The translations under genes were made by a program, and so were the position numbers. 5,923 nt of DNA from positions 1 to 5,923 of the forward strand of contig JAGIAF010000062.1 of assembly GCA_017745015.1 (NCBI GenBank), written 5' to 3'. Shown here piece by piece: positions 1-5,174 of the stretch. Source of the DNA: Bdellovibrio sp. Lineage in GTDB: Bacteria > Bdellovibrionota > Bdellovibrionia > Bdellovibrionales > Bdellovibrionaceae. How positions within the stretch are numbered: the first letter of the stretch is position 1; each line of letters starts with the position of its first letter. The notes under the pieces were generated by a model. The model searched no databases, had not been told where the DNA came from, and saw only the letters and a list, made by a program, of their open reading frames with translations.

Positions 1-117
1 ATTCTTTCCTTGAGGACGTCCAAACTCCGGTGCACCTGGGCGCGCGGGTTGGGCTGCTGCCGTCTCCATCAACTTCATTCGCGGGCTTGCCGGAATGATT
101 CCGCTGATTTTATCCAT
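1..117 (-). CDS. Hypothetical small protein, 5' part only
   Basis: The reverse strand reads ATG at 117-115 and stays open for 39 codons to the window edge. The start is supported by a strong Shine-Dalgarno, GGAGGTG (128-122), five bases before the ATG when measured from GGAGGT. The visible protein begins MDKISGIIPASPR and continues with a stretch rich in Pro, Ala, Gly and Arg (for example QPARPGAPEFGRP, residues 23-35). There is no signal peptide or membrane segment, so it is probably cytoplasmic with a flexible N-terminus. I do not recognise the family and assign no function. It lies 102 bp downstream of the DUF1266 gene on the same strand, separated by a strong hairpin and a weak terminator, so it may be a separate unit. 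The reading frame and ribosome site make it a likely real gene, but its length and product cannot be judged here. Confidence 0.72.
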   Translation of the reverse strand, partial: MDKISGIIPASPRMKLMETAAAQPARPGAPEFGRPQGKN

Positions 118-135
118 CTCACACCTCCGTGTGCT

Positions 136-166
136 TTTAAGGAAAGCCGTCCTGGTTTTCCTTAAA
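136..166. repeat. Perfect 10-bp inverted repeat, strong hairpin ahead of a start codon
   Basis: Arms TTTAAGGAAA (136-145) and TTTCCTTAAA (157-166) are exact reverse complements around an 11-base centre. The centre can add CC/GG pairs (147-148 with 154-155), leaving a 5-base loop. As plus-strand RNA the intervening 146/156 pair is a G-U wobble, giving a 13-pair stem. As minus-strand RNA it is an A-C mismatch. On the minus strand the hairpin ends eight bases before the Shine-Dalgarno of the gene starting at 117, so it would sit in that gene's leader or just after the DUF1266 gene. No U-run follows it on either strand, so it is not a classical terminator. It may be an operator dyad, a leader structure or an mRNA 3'-end protector. 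Confidence 0.6.
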
Positions 167-206
167 CTACGTATCGGAATCGAACGTTTTAACTTGAGAT
201 ATCGAC

Positions 207-231
207 AGGAAAACTGGAATTAAGTCCAGCT
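207..231 (-). terminator. Weak intrinsic terminator overlapping the DUF1266 stop codon
   Basis: On the minus strand AGCTGGA (231-225) can pair with TCCAGTT (218-212), with one G-U pair and a 6-base loop. TTTT follows immediately, counting the last bases of the arm (213-210). The stop codon TAA (222-220) lies in the loop. The stem is short, so termination is probably partial. This is a structural reading only. Confidence 0.35.
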
Positions 232-990
232 ATAGAAGTTCCAAGGGCTCGCAGGATGGCCCAAAAGACGCTCGCAGATCAACTTAACTTGAGGATCTTC
301 GCTGCCCGACCAGAAAGTACGGCCAATGAGGAAGCTATGAACAAACTCCAACCACGAATTGAATTTACCTTCGGCGATAGGCGCCATTTTTAAAATCTCA
401 GCCCACGCTTCGTTGTCATCTAAGTAACCGGCAACAAAACTCAAGCGCACCAAGTGCACAAAGCGCGCAGCATCCCAGGCAAGAATTCCTGCTTCGCCCG
501 TGAATTTATGCGTTCGTTGAAACCAAGCGCCGAGCTTTTGATAATCGTCATCGCTCATTTGCAGATTTTGTTCTTCGGCGAAATCGAAAGTGAAAACTTG
601 TTTGAACTTATCCAGTTCCAACTTATTCATTTTGCCATCAGATGGAACAATGTTGCGAAGAACATTAAACTTTACACGATGGCCTTGTTGGCGAATGGTC
701 TCCAACGTTTGCAAAGCGGATTCACGATTCTTCACTCCCCAGAAATCTTCAAGGATATTTAAGCAATCCGCTTTGATCTCTGCGCCCCAGTTCATATCCA
801 GGCGGAAGAAGTATTCTCCTACTTCATCCAAAACTTGGTCTTTCACATCGGCCGCAAGCTCCTGGCCTTCGACCAAATCAGATCCGATGATTTCATAAAG
901 ATCATCTAACAGGTGGTTTTCTTCGATAAAGACTGCGCCCATGCACATCATTTTTTGTTCTAATTGGGTTTCTGGTAAGATTCTCTGCAT
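220..990 (-). CDS. DUF1266 domain-containing protein
   Basis: A 256-residue protein without signal peptide or membrane segment, so probably cytoplasmic. The C-terminal two thirds carry the conserved landmarks of the DUF1266 family: FWGV near 83-86, AWDAAR at 171-176 followed by a helix, GYL and a following Trp (188-196), NSW at 211-213 and GRTFW at 223-227. The spaced Trp-Asp-Arg pattern is what identifies it. The family's biochemical role is not established, so none is given. The N-terminal 80 residues are acidic and helical (LLDDLYEII, VLDEVGEYF) and do not resemble anything I know. The start is fixed by AGGAG (1000-996) five bases before the ATG. It faces away from the gene at 1062 across 71 bp and has its own plausible promoter there. 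I am confident of the gene and fairly confident of the family. Confidence 0.85.
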   Translation of the reverse strand: MQRILPETQLEQKMMCMGAVFIEENHLLDDLYEIIGSDLVEGQELAADVKDQVLDEVGEYFFRLDMNWGAEIKADCLNILEDFWGVKNRESALQTLETIRQQGHRVKFNVLRNIVPSDGKMNKLELDKFKQVFTFDFAEEQNLQMSDDDYQKLGAWFQRTHKFTGEAGILAWDAARFVHLVRLSFVAGYLDDNEAWAEILKMAPIAEGKFNSWLEFVHSFLIGRTFWSGSEDPQVKLICERLLGHPASPWNFYSWT

Positions 991-1014
991 GGCGTCTCCT
1001 GATCACTGACTGTT

Positions 1015-1043
1015 ATTCAATTACGTTTCTTTGCCATTTTCAA
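1015..1043 (-). promoter_or_regulatory. Candidate sigma-70-type promoter of the DUF1266 gene
   Basis: Reading the minus strand, TTGAAA (1043-1038, five of six matches to TTGACA), a 17-base spacer, then TTGAAT (1020-1015, four of six matches to TATAAT). Initiation would fall near 1008, giving a leader of about 18 bases that includes the AGGAG site. Spacing is ideal, but the -10 is only moderate. Confidence 0.45.
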
Positions 1044-1045
1044 TG

Positions 1046-1054
1046 TGTTAAATT
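1046..1054 (+). promoter_or_regulatory. Candidate extended -10 for the gene at 1062, possible leaderless start
   Basis: TGTTAAATT (1046-1054) reads as an extended -10 (TGn followed by TAAATT). Initiation would fall about seven bases later, at 1060-1062, essentially on the ATG. No purine-rich Shine-Dalgarno is present before this ATG, which fits a leaderless or near-leaderless mRNA. No good -35 is visible at 15-19 bp. It lies next to the -35 of the opposing promoter. Confidence 0.35.
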
Positions 1055-1061
1055 AGTCAGT

Positions 1062-1715
1062 ATGTTGAAGAAGTTTTTGCTGGCCGCTGTGGCTCTCTTT
1101 TTTATCTTTGTCGGTTCTATGATCCTGGTCATTGGTTATGCCGTGTACAATCCGAACTCCATCTTCACGGCTTTTGATCGCGTGACCAAACACTTCACTC
1201 GCGGTGAAGCTTACAAAGAAAATGAAGAATTCTTTTTACAAGGTATTCAAAACGTTCACGTTCGCACCAATCATTTAAAACTTCAAGTGAGAGTCTACAA
1301 TGGCAACACCTTGAAAGTGGGTCTGGAAGGCAAAATCCCGCGCTTTGAACAAGGCCCCTTCATCGCCCAACAACCCACGCAAAATGAAGTGTCTATTGAA
1401 CTGCACGAGCCCATCGCGAGCCAATGGATTCACATGAACATCAACGGCCGCGAAGTGACGGAAGAATCTAATTCACAGTTAGTGGGAACTCTGTACATTC
1501 CGAACAGCTACAAAGGTCATTTTAAAATTGAAACTCAAGACGGCCCCGTGGAAATGACTGTCGATAAGGAACAGATTTTTGAATTTGATTTGAAATCTGT
1601 GAATGGGAAAATCGAGAACACAGCTGTTATGAATCCGGCCGCAGCTGCCAACATCAACGAAGTGGCCAAGATTCAGATCTTGACCACTTCTGGAAACATC
1701 ACGATTAAAAACTAA
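1062..1715 (+). CDS. Membrane-anchored DUF4097-like (putative adhesin-type) beta-repeat protein
   Basis: A 217-residue protein. Residues 1-30 form a short basic start (MLKK) and a long hydrophobic segment (about 5-28) with no clear signal-peptidase site, so I expect an uncleaved inner-membrane anchor with the rest in the periplasm. From about residue 60 the chain is a run of short beta strands and turns: IQNVHVRT, LKLQVRVYNGNTLKVGL, NEVSIEL, GTLYIPNSYKGHFKIETQDGP, FDLKSVNGKIEN and ILTTSGNITIKN. The 'SxNGxI' and 'TxSGxI' turns and the 'LYIP' strand are typical of DUF4097/putative adhesin beta-helical proteins, although family assignment is by eye. Function is unknown; such proteins are often cell-envelope linked. 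ATG at 1062 is chosen because it precedes the membrane segment, despite lacking a ribosome site. The stop codon overlaps that of aspS on the other strand. Confidence 0.8.
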   Translation: MLKKFLLAAVALFFIFVGSMILVIGYAVYNPNSIFTAFDRVTKHFTRGEAYKENEEFFLQGIQNVHVRTNHLKLQVRVYNGNTLKVGLEGKIPRFEQGPFIAQQPTQNEVSIELHEPIASQWIHMNINGREVTEESNSQLVGTLYIPNSYKGHFKIETQDGPVEMTVDKEQIFEFDLKSVNGKIENTAVMNPAAAANINEVAKIQILTTSGNITIKN

Positions 1716-3526
1716 ACTTTCTTAGCTTCTTCAAGAGCCTTCTCCGCAAGAGGGCTCAAGCGCACTCCCACTTCAGCCAACTGCTCGCGAGATACTTCAC
1801 TTGGGCACTCTGCCATTAAGTCAGAAGCTTTCGCCGTTTTCGGGAAGGCAATCACTTCGCGGATCGCATCTGTTTCACACAACAGCATCACCAGACGATC
1901 AAGACCCCACGCGATCCCCCCGTGCGGAGGAGTTCCATACTGCAAAGCCTCCAAGAAGTATCCAAATTTGCTTTGAGTTTCTTCTTTGCTCATACCAAGA
2001 AGCTTGAACATCGCCTGTTGGATTTCGTTACGATAAATACGGATAGATCCACCACCCATTTCGTAACCGTTACAAACAAGGTCGTAAGCTTTTGCCAAAA
2101 TCTTACCGTAAGCCTCTTCGTTATTACCCAAAAGATCTTCAAAGAAATCATCTCTTGGAGAGGTGAACGGATGGTGACGAGCAACCCACCGTTTTTCATC
2201 TGGAGAGTACTCAAGAAGTGGGAAGTCCACGACCCACAAGAACTTGTATGATTTATTATCGATCAAGTTCAACTCTTTACCCAAGTGCATACGCAAAGTT
2301 GAAAGCGAAGCACAGGCTGTATCGAAATCATCCGCGACGATCAAAGCCGCATCACCTTTTTCAGCGCCTGTTGCTGCAAAGATCTCGGCCAATTTTTCAG
2401 GGCTGAAGAATTTTGAAACCGGAGAAGCAAAAGAACCATCTGCTTCGTTTTTGATCCATACAAGACCTTTAGCGCCGCCACGCTTTGCAATGTCAGTCAA
2501 TTTATCGAATTGACCGCGAGAGAACGTGCCTCCTTTAGGAACCGCGATACCGCGAACGATACCTTTGCGAGCCAAAACGTCATCGAATACTTTGAAACCA
2601 GAACCAGTAACAACTGATGCCAAGTCTTTGATTTCCATTCCAAAGCGCGTGTCAGGTTTATCATTGCCATAACGATCCATGGCTTCTTGGAAAGTCATAC
2701 GAGGAATCGCGCCGACGTCGATGCCTTTGATCTCTTTCCAGATGGTGCGCAAAAGCTTTTCGTTCATCGCCATGATGTCTTCTTGGTCGATGAAAGACAT
2801 TTCCATATCGATCTGTGAGAACTCTGGCTGACGGTCCGCACGCAAGTCTTCGTCACGGAAGCAACGAGCGATTTGGAAGTAACGGTCATAACCCGAGATC
2901 ATCAAAAGCTGCTTCAAAGTTTGCGGCGATTGAGGAAGAGCATAGAAAGTCCCTTGGTTCACACGGGAAGGAACAAGATAGTCACGAGCACCTTCTGGAG
3001 TGGATTTGTAAAGGATCGGAGTTTCCACTTCCAAGAAACCATTCTCGGACAAGAAACGACGAACCAATTGCGCCACCTTATGACGAGTCATCAAGTGGTA
3101 TTGCAAGCGTGGCGTACGCAAATCCAAGTAGCGGTATTTCAAACGCAACATTTCATTGACGTTGTCATCGCCTGCTTGGAATGGAGGAACAGCGGATTCA
3201 TTCAAGATCTCGCAACGAGTGGCTTCGATCTCGATTTCACCTGTTTTGATTTTCGTGTTCTTCATACCATCAGGACGTGCACGTACAACACCTTCAACGG
3301 CGATAACGAATTCACCGCGAAGATTTTTCGAGGCTGCTGTGTCAGCTTTGTTTGGATCCAGAACTACTTGCACGATGCCTTCACGATCGCGCAAATCGAT
3401 GAACACCAAATTACCGTGGTCGCGACGTACATCGACCCAACCCATGACGACAACTTTTTGCCCAACGTTTGCAGCAGACAACTTGCCGCAATAATCAGTT
3501 CTTTTAAGATCTTTAACAAATTTCAT
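1712..3526 (-). CDS. aspS: Aspartyl-tRNA synthetase, bacterial type, probably non-discriminating (Asp/Asn)
   Basis: A class II synthetase of 604 residues, close to the usual length of about 590. It charges tRNA-Asp with aspartate in the cytoplasm. Domains in order: N-terminal OB-fold anticodon-binding domain (about 10-110, GWVDVRRDHG at 29-38); motif 1 (FLEVETPIL, 164-172); aspartate-pocket loop TPEGARDYLVPSR (176-188) and QSPQ (199-202) with K205; motif 2 (FRDEDLRADRQPEFSQID, 223-240) with catalytic R224; the GAD insertion domain characteristic of bacterial AspRS (roughly 290-430); and motif 3 with GLDR at 541-544. His37 and Gly87 match the His31/Gly pair of Pseudomonas aeruginosa non-discriminating AspRS, where the discriminating E. 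coli enzyme has Leu at the first site. This enzyme may therefore also make Asp-tRNA-Asn for GatCAB. The start is supported by AGGAAG (3537-3532) five bases before the ATG. It is a single-gene unit, divergent from the PHA-family gene, and its stop overlaps the convergent gene's stop by 2 bases (the two CDSs overlap by 4). Confidence 0.97.
   Translation of the reverse strand: MKFVKDLKRTDYCGKLSAANVGQKVVVMGWVDVRRDHGNLVFIDLRDREGIVQVVLDPNKADTAASKNLRGEFVIAVEGVVRARPDGMKNTKIKTGEIEIEATRCEILNESAVPPFQAGDDNVNEMLRLKYRYLDLRTPRLQYHLMTRHKVAQLVRRFLSENGFLEVETPILYKSTPEGARDYLVPSRVNQGTFYALPQSPQTLKQLLMISGYDRYFQIARCFRDEDLRADRQPEFSQIDMEMSFIDQEDIMAMNEKLLRTIWKEIKGIDVGAIPRMTFQEAMDRYGNDKPDTRFGMEIKDLASVVTGSGFKVFDDVLARKGIVRGIAVPKGGTFSRGQFDKLTDIAKRGGAKGLVWIKNEADGSFASPVSKFFSPEKLAEIFAATGAEKGDAALIVADDFDTACASLSTLRMHLGKELNLIDNKSYKFLWVVDFPLLEYSPDEKRWVARHHPFTSPRDDFFEDLLGNNEEAYGKILAKAYDLVCNGYEMGGGSIRIYRNEIQQAMFKLLGMSKEETQSKFGYFLEALQYGTPPHGGIAWGLDRLVMLLCETDAIREVIAFPKTAKASDLMAECPSEVSREQLAEVGVRLSPLAEKALEEAKKV
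1735..1757 (+). terminator. Possible 3' stem-loop of the DUF4097-like transcript, inside antisense aspS
   Basis: In plus-strand RNA, GAGCCTTCT (1735-1743) pairs with AGAGGGCTC (1749-1757). This gives nine pairs including one U-G, with a 5-base CCGCA loop, 20 bases after the stop codon at 1715. No U-run follows, so it is not a textbook intrinsic terminator. It could mark or protect an mRNA 3' end. The same bases code for the last residues of AspRS on the minus strand, which may be the only reason for the sequence. Confidence 0.25.
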
Positions 3527-3547
3527 GAAGGCTTCCTATTCCAGTAG

Positions 3548-3559
3548 AGCTAACTAGCT
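3548..3559. repeat. Short palindrome AGCTA-AC-TAGCT in the aspS leader
   Basis: Perfect 5-bp arms (3548-3552 and 3555-3559) around two bases, lying between the candidate aspS -10 and its ribosome site. It is too short to be convincing as an RNA structure with a 2-base loop, but the position would suit an operator. It could be chance. Confidence 0.25.
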
Positions 3560-3563
3560 TCAA

Positions 3564-3592
3564 ATACTCTCATTTTCACAATTCACAGTCAA
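3564..3592 (-). promoter_or_regulatory. Candidate promoter of aspS
   Basis: On the minus strand TTGACT (3592-3587, five of six matches) is followed, after 17 bases, by GAGTAT (3569-3564), which is preceded by TGA as in an extended -10. The -35 is good and the -10 is weak. The spacer contains TGTGAATTGTGAA, two TGTGAA copies seven bases apart, which may be chance. Initiation would leave a leader of roughly 30 bases. No T-box or other riboswitch-sized structure is visible upstream of aspS. Confidence 0.4.
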
Positions 3593-3677
3593 AAGCCAAC
3601 GCAGGAACCCACGGGGATTCTGAGCGGGCCCAAAGGCCAGGGGACGTAATCCTTTTCGTTTCCAGGTTTTGAAGGGA

Positions 3678-3683
3678 TATACT
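3678..3683 (+). promoter_or_regulatory. Candidate -10 of the PHA-family/rpoH operon
   Basis: TATACT at 3678-3683 matches TATAAT at five of six positions. The -35 region at 16-18 bp is poor (TTCGTT-like, near 3655-3660), so either an activator or another sigma factor may be involved, or the call is wrong. Initiation would be near 3690, leaving about 23 bases of leader with the ribosome site at 3699-3704. No E. coli-style heat-shock promoter (CTTGAAA with CCCCAT) is evident. Confidence 0.4.
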
Positions 3684-3698
3684 CATTCGTGCTTAGCG

Positions 3699-3704
3699 AA
3701 AGGA
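3699..3704 (+). promoter_or_regulatory. Ribosome binding site that sets the start at 3713
   Basis: AAAGGA (3699-3704) stands eight bases before ATG 3713. The in-frame GTG at 3689 lies upstream of this site and has no ribosome site of its own, so ATG 3713 is preferred. Confidence 0.7.
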
Positions 3705-3712
3705 CGTTTAAA

Positions 3713-4018
3713 ATGCCTAAGTTCACGATTGACCACAACTCCACTCAGCCAGCTCCCGAAGCTTACAAGAAAATTAAAGAATTTTTGGCAACGGACCTGG
3801 ACATCCGTAAATTCGATCCCAAGTTAAGTTGCGATTTTAATGATGGAGCGATGAGTTGCAAAATGAATGGCTCTCAATTTAAAGCGGATATGGCGGTTGC
3901 CGCTGCGGGTAATGGCAGTAAGGTCGTTGTTACAGTTGATCTGCCGTTGATGCTCACTCCGTTCAAGGGTAAGGTTCAAGAGACTTTACAGAAGAAGCTC
4001 GCGAAGTATCTTGCATAA
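3713..4018 (+). CDS. Polyhydroxyalkanoic acid system family protein (PHA_gran_rgn)
   Basis: A 101-residue soluble protein beginning MPKFTIDHNS. The N-terminal half has a helix (EAYKKIKEFLA, about 15-25) and then paired strands (LSCDFNDGAMSCKMNG). The C-terminal half has the family hallmark: a strand VVVTVDL leading into LPLMLTPFKGKVQETLQKKLAKYL, the 'VxLPxLLxPfkGxIExxIxxxL' pattern of the putative polyhydroxyalkanoic acid system protein family. The family was named for its association with PHA storage genes; its molecular activity is not established and many members occur outside PHA clusters. No PHA synthase, phasin or depolymerase is in this window. Two cysteines are in the central region. 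It ends 6 bp before the sigma-factor gene and is the first gene of that operon. I am confident of the gene and fairly confident of the family, but not of the role. Confidence 0.87.
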   Translation: MPKFTIDHNSTQPAPEAYKKIKEFLATDLDIRKFDPKLSCDFNDGAMSCKMNGSQFKADMAVAAAGNGSKVVVTVDLPLMLTPFKGKVQETLQKKLAKYLA

Positions 4019-4021
4019 GGA
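4017..4021 (+). promoter_or_regulatory. Ribosome site of rpoH overlapping the upstream stop codon
   Basis: AAGGA (4017-4021) includes the last two bases of the TAA stop (4016-4018) and lies only three bases before ATG 4025. This tight, suboptimal spacing suggests that ribosomes finishing the upstream gene reinitiate here (translational coupling). Confidence 0.6.
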
Positions 4022-4024
4022 TTT

Positions 4025-5128
4025 ATGGCAAAAACCAAGACGAAGACTTCCAGTGCAAATCCCAAAAGTACTAAGGCTGCACCTAAAACTGCAGCCAAGA
4101 AGACCACTTCGTCTAAAGCCAAAGTAGAACCTAAAAAAGTGGTCGCGGAAATTGTCGAAGATGACGCGGCCTCCTCCGACTCTGTCACTCCTGTTGAAGC
4201 GGAAAAAGCCTACGCGGTTCCCTCCCATGAAACAGATGAATTTCATGACGATACCAGTGAAGACCGCAAAGGTGTCGCAATTGTTGAGCCCTCAAAAGCT
4301 CTTACCTCTGCGGATCCTTTGGTCATGTACCTCAATGAGATCCGTAAATATAAAGTTTTGACCAAAGAAGAAGAAAGCACTCTGGCGAAAAAGTATTTCG
4401 AGAGCAAAGATCCGGATGCGGCTCAGGATTTAGTGAAAGCCAATCTTCGTTTTGTGGTCAAGATCGCCGCAGAGTATTCTAAATTCGGAGCAAAGATGAT
4501 CGACCTTATCCAAGAGGGTAATGTCGGGTTGATGCATGCGGTTCGTGAATTCAATCCTTATAAAGGTGCACGTTTGATCACCTATGCCGTGTGGTGGATT
4601 CGCGGCTACATTCAAGAGTATTTGATGCGCCAGTACTCTATGGTTCGCATCGGAACGACTCAAAACCAAAGAAAATTATTCTATCAGCTGCAAAAAGAAA
4701 AAGAAGCTTTAGAAGCCATGGGCATCGGCCCGACAACGGCTTTGATCAGCAGTCGCTTGGGAATTCCCGAAGATGAAGTTCGTGACATGGCCATGCGAAT
4801 GTCGGGTCGTGACGTGAGCTTGGATAAGCCCGTGGACGACGACTCCCATACAAGTCTGGGGGATTTGCAGCGCGGTCCTCAGACGGAATCCTTGGACGAG
4901 CAACTGGCTAAAGAAGAACAAATCGATATTTTGAAAAAGAAGATCGAAGAAATTCGTCCGGAGCTTTCTGAGCGCGAAAAAATTATTCTGGATGAACGCA
5001 TCTTAAATGACGATCCCCTGACTTTGCAGGAAATCGGCGAAAAACACGGCATTACTCGTGAAGCCGTTCGCCAGATGGAAGCTCGCCTCATGAAAAAGAT
5101 CAAAGCGAAGATGGAAGAGAATATCTAG
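4025..5128 (+). CDS. rpoH: RpoH-type (sigma-32-like) RNA polymerase sigma factor with long N-terminal tail
   Basis: A 367-residue sigma-70-family protein; E. coli RpoH has 284 residues. Region 1.2 begins near 97 (DPLVMYLNEIRKYKVLTKEEE). Regions 2.1-2.4 follow: NLRFVVKIAAEY (140-151), DLIQEGNVGLMHAVREFNP (160-178), then YAVWWIRGYIQEYLMRQ (187-203). The QRKLFYQLQKEKEAL stretch (215-229) matches the 'RpoH box' that marks the heat-shock branch. Region 3 contains RLGIPEDEVRDM (244-255), and region 4 ends in the helix-turn-helix LTLQEIGEKHGITREAVRQMEARLMKKI (332-359) that reads -35 elements. The protein directs core RNA polymerase to its promoters, by family precedent those of chaperone and protease genes. 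Residues 1-38 are Lys/Ala/Thr/Ser-rich (12 Lys); 42-90 are acidic. This tail is not part of RpoH. W190-W191 resemble sigma-70 rather than the His-Trp of E. coli RpoH. The gene is second in the operon. Assignment to the RpoH branch is solid; equivalence to E. coli rpoH in regulon is inferred, since relatives may have several paralogues. Confidence 0.93.
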   Translation: MAKTKTKTSSANPKSTKAAPKTAAKKTTSSKAKVEPKKVVAEIVEDDAASSDSVTPVEAEKAYAVPSHETDEFHDDTSEDRKGVAIVEPSKALTSADPLVMYLNEIRKYKVLTKEEESTLAKKYFESKDPDAAQDLVKANLRFVVKIAAEYSKFGAKMIDLIQEGNVGLMHAVREFNPYKGARLITYAVWWIRGYIQEYLMRQYSMVRIGTTQNQRKLFYQLQKEKEALEAMGIGPTTALISSRLGIPEDEVRDMAMRMSGRDVSLDKPVDDDSHTSLGDLQRGPQTESLDEQLAKEEQIDILKKKIEEIRPELSEREKIILDERILNDDPLTLQEIGEKHGITREAVRQMEARLMKKIKAKMEENI

Positions 5129-5144
5129 TTGGAGAATATTCTCT
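5116..5144. repeat. Alternative hairpins around the rpoH stop codon
   Basis: AGAGAATAT (5116-5124) can pair with ATATTCTCT (5136-5144), nine pairs with an 11-base loop holding the TAG stop. The right arm is also half of a 12-bp perfect palindrome GAGAATATTCTC (5132-5143). The two structures exclude each other because GAGAATAT occurs twice (5117 and 5132). No U-run follows on either strand, so neither looks like an efficient intrinsic terminator. It lies between convergent genes (rpoH and the gene ending at 5175) and may serve both 3' ends. Confidence 0.4.
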
Positions 5145-5174
5145 CACAGAAAATACGCTGACTGACATACCCGC

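Noticed and set aside
454..898. Two overlapping 102-codon plus-strand frames opposite the DUF1266 gene
   Set aside because: No ribosome site or recognisable protein pattern, and both are antisense to a gene with a clear family signature.
2873..3547. 224-codon open frame on the plus strand opposite aspS
   Set aside because: It lies almost entirely within the strongly supported aspS gene, shows no domain or plausible composition (many Cys, His and Phe scattered without pattern), and I see no ribosome site. It is best explained as a codon-usage shadow.
3597..3660. G/C-rich stretch resembling a structured RNA or tRNA piece between aspS and the PHA-family gene
   Set aside because: No cloverleaf arms, no GTTC-type T-loop and no CCA. 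Only a 4-bp GGCC/GGCC dyad is found, and I see no T-box features. Treated as promoter-proximal intergenic DNA.
3689..3712. GTG start eight codons upstream of the PHA-family gene
   Set aside because: The good ribosome site AAAGGA lies between the GTG and ATG 3713, the likely transcription start is at about 3690, and family members begin close to the MPKFTI position.
3976..4246. Minus-strand frames of 70-86 codons opposite the start of the sigma-factor gene
   Set aside because: Their hydrophobic or Phe/Arg-rich look is the complement of the Lys/Ala-rich codons of the sigma-factor tail.
5132..5143. GAGAATATTCTC palindrome as a bidirectional intrinsic terminator
   Set aside because: It has only a 4-bp stem with a 4-base loop if folded alone and no U-run on either side. 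Listed as a structure, not as a terminator.
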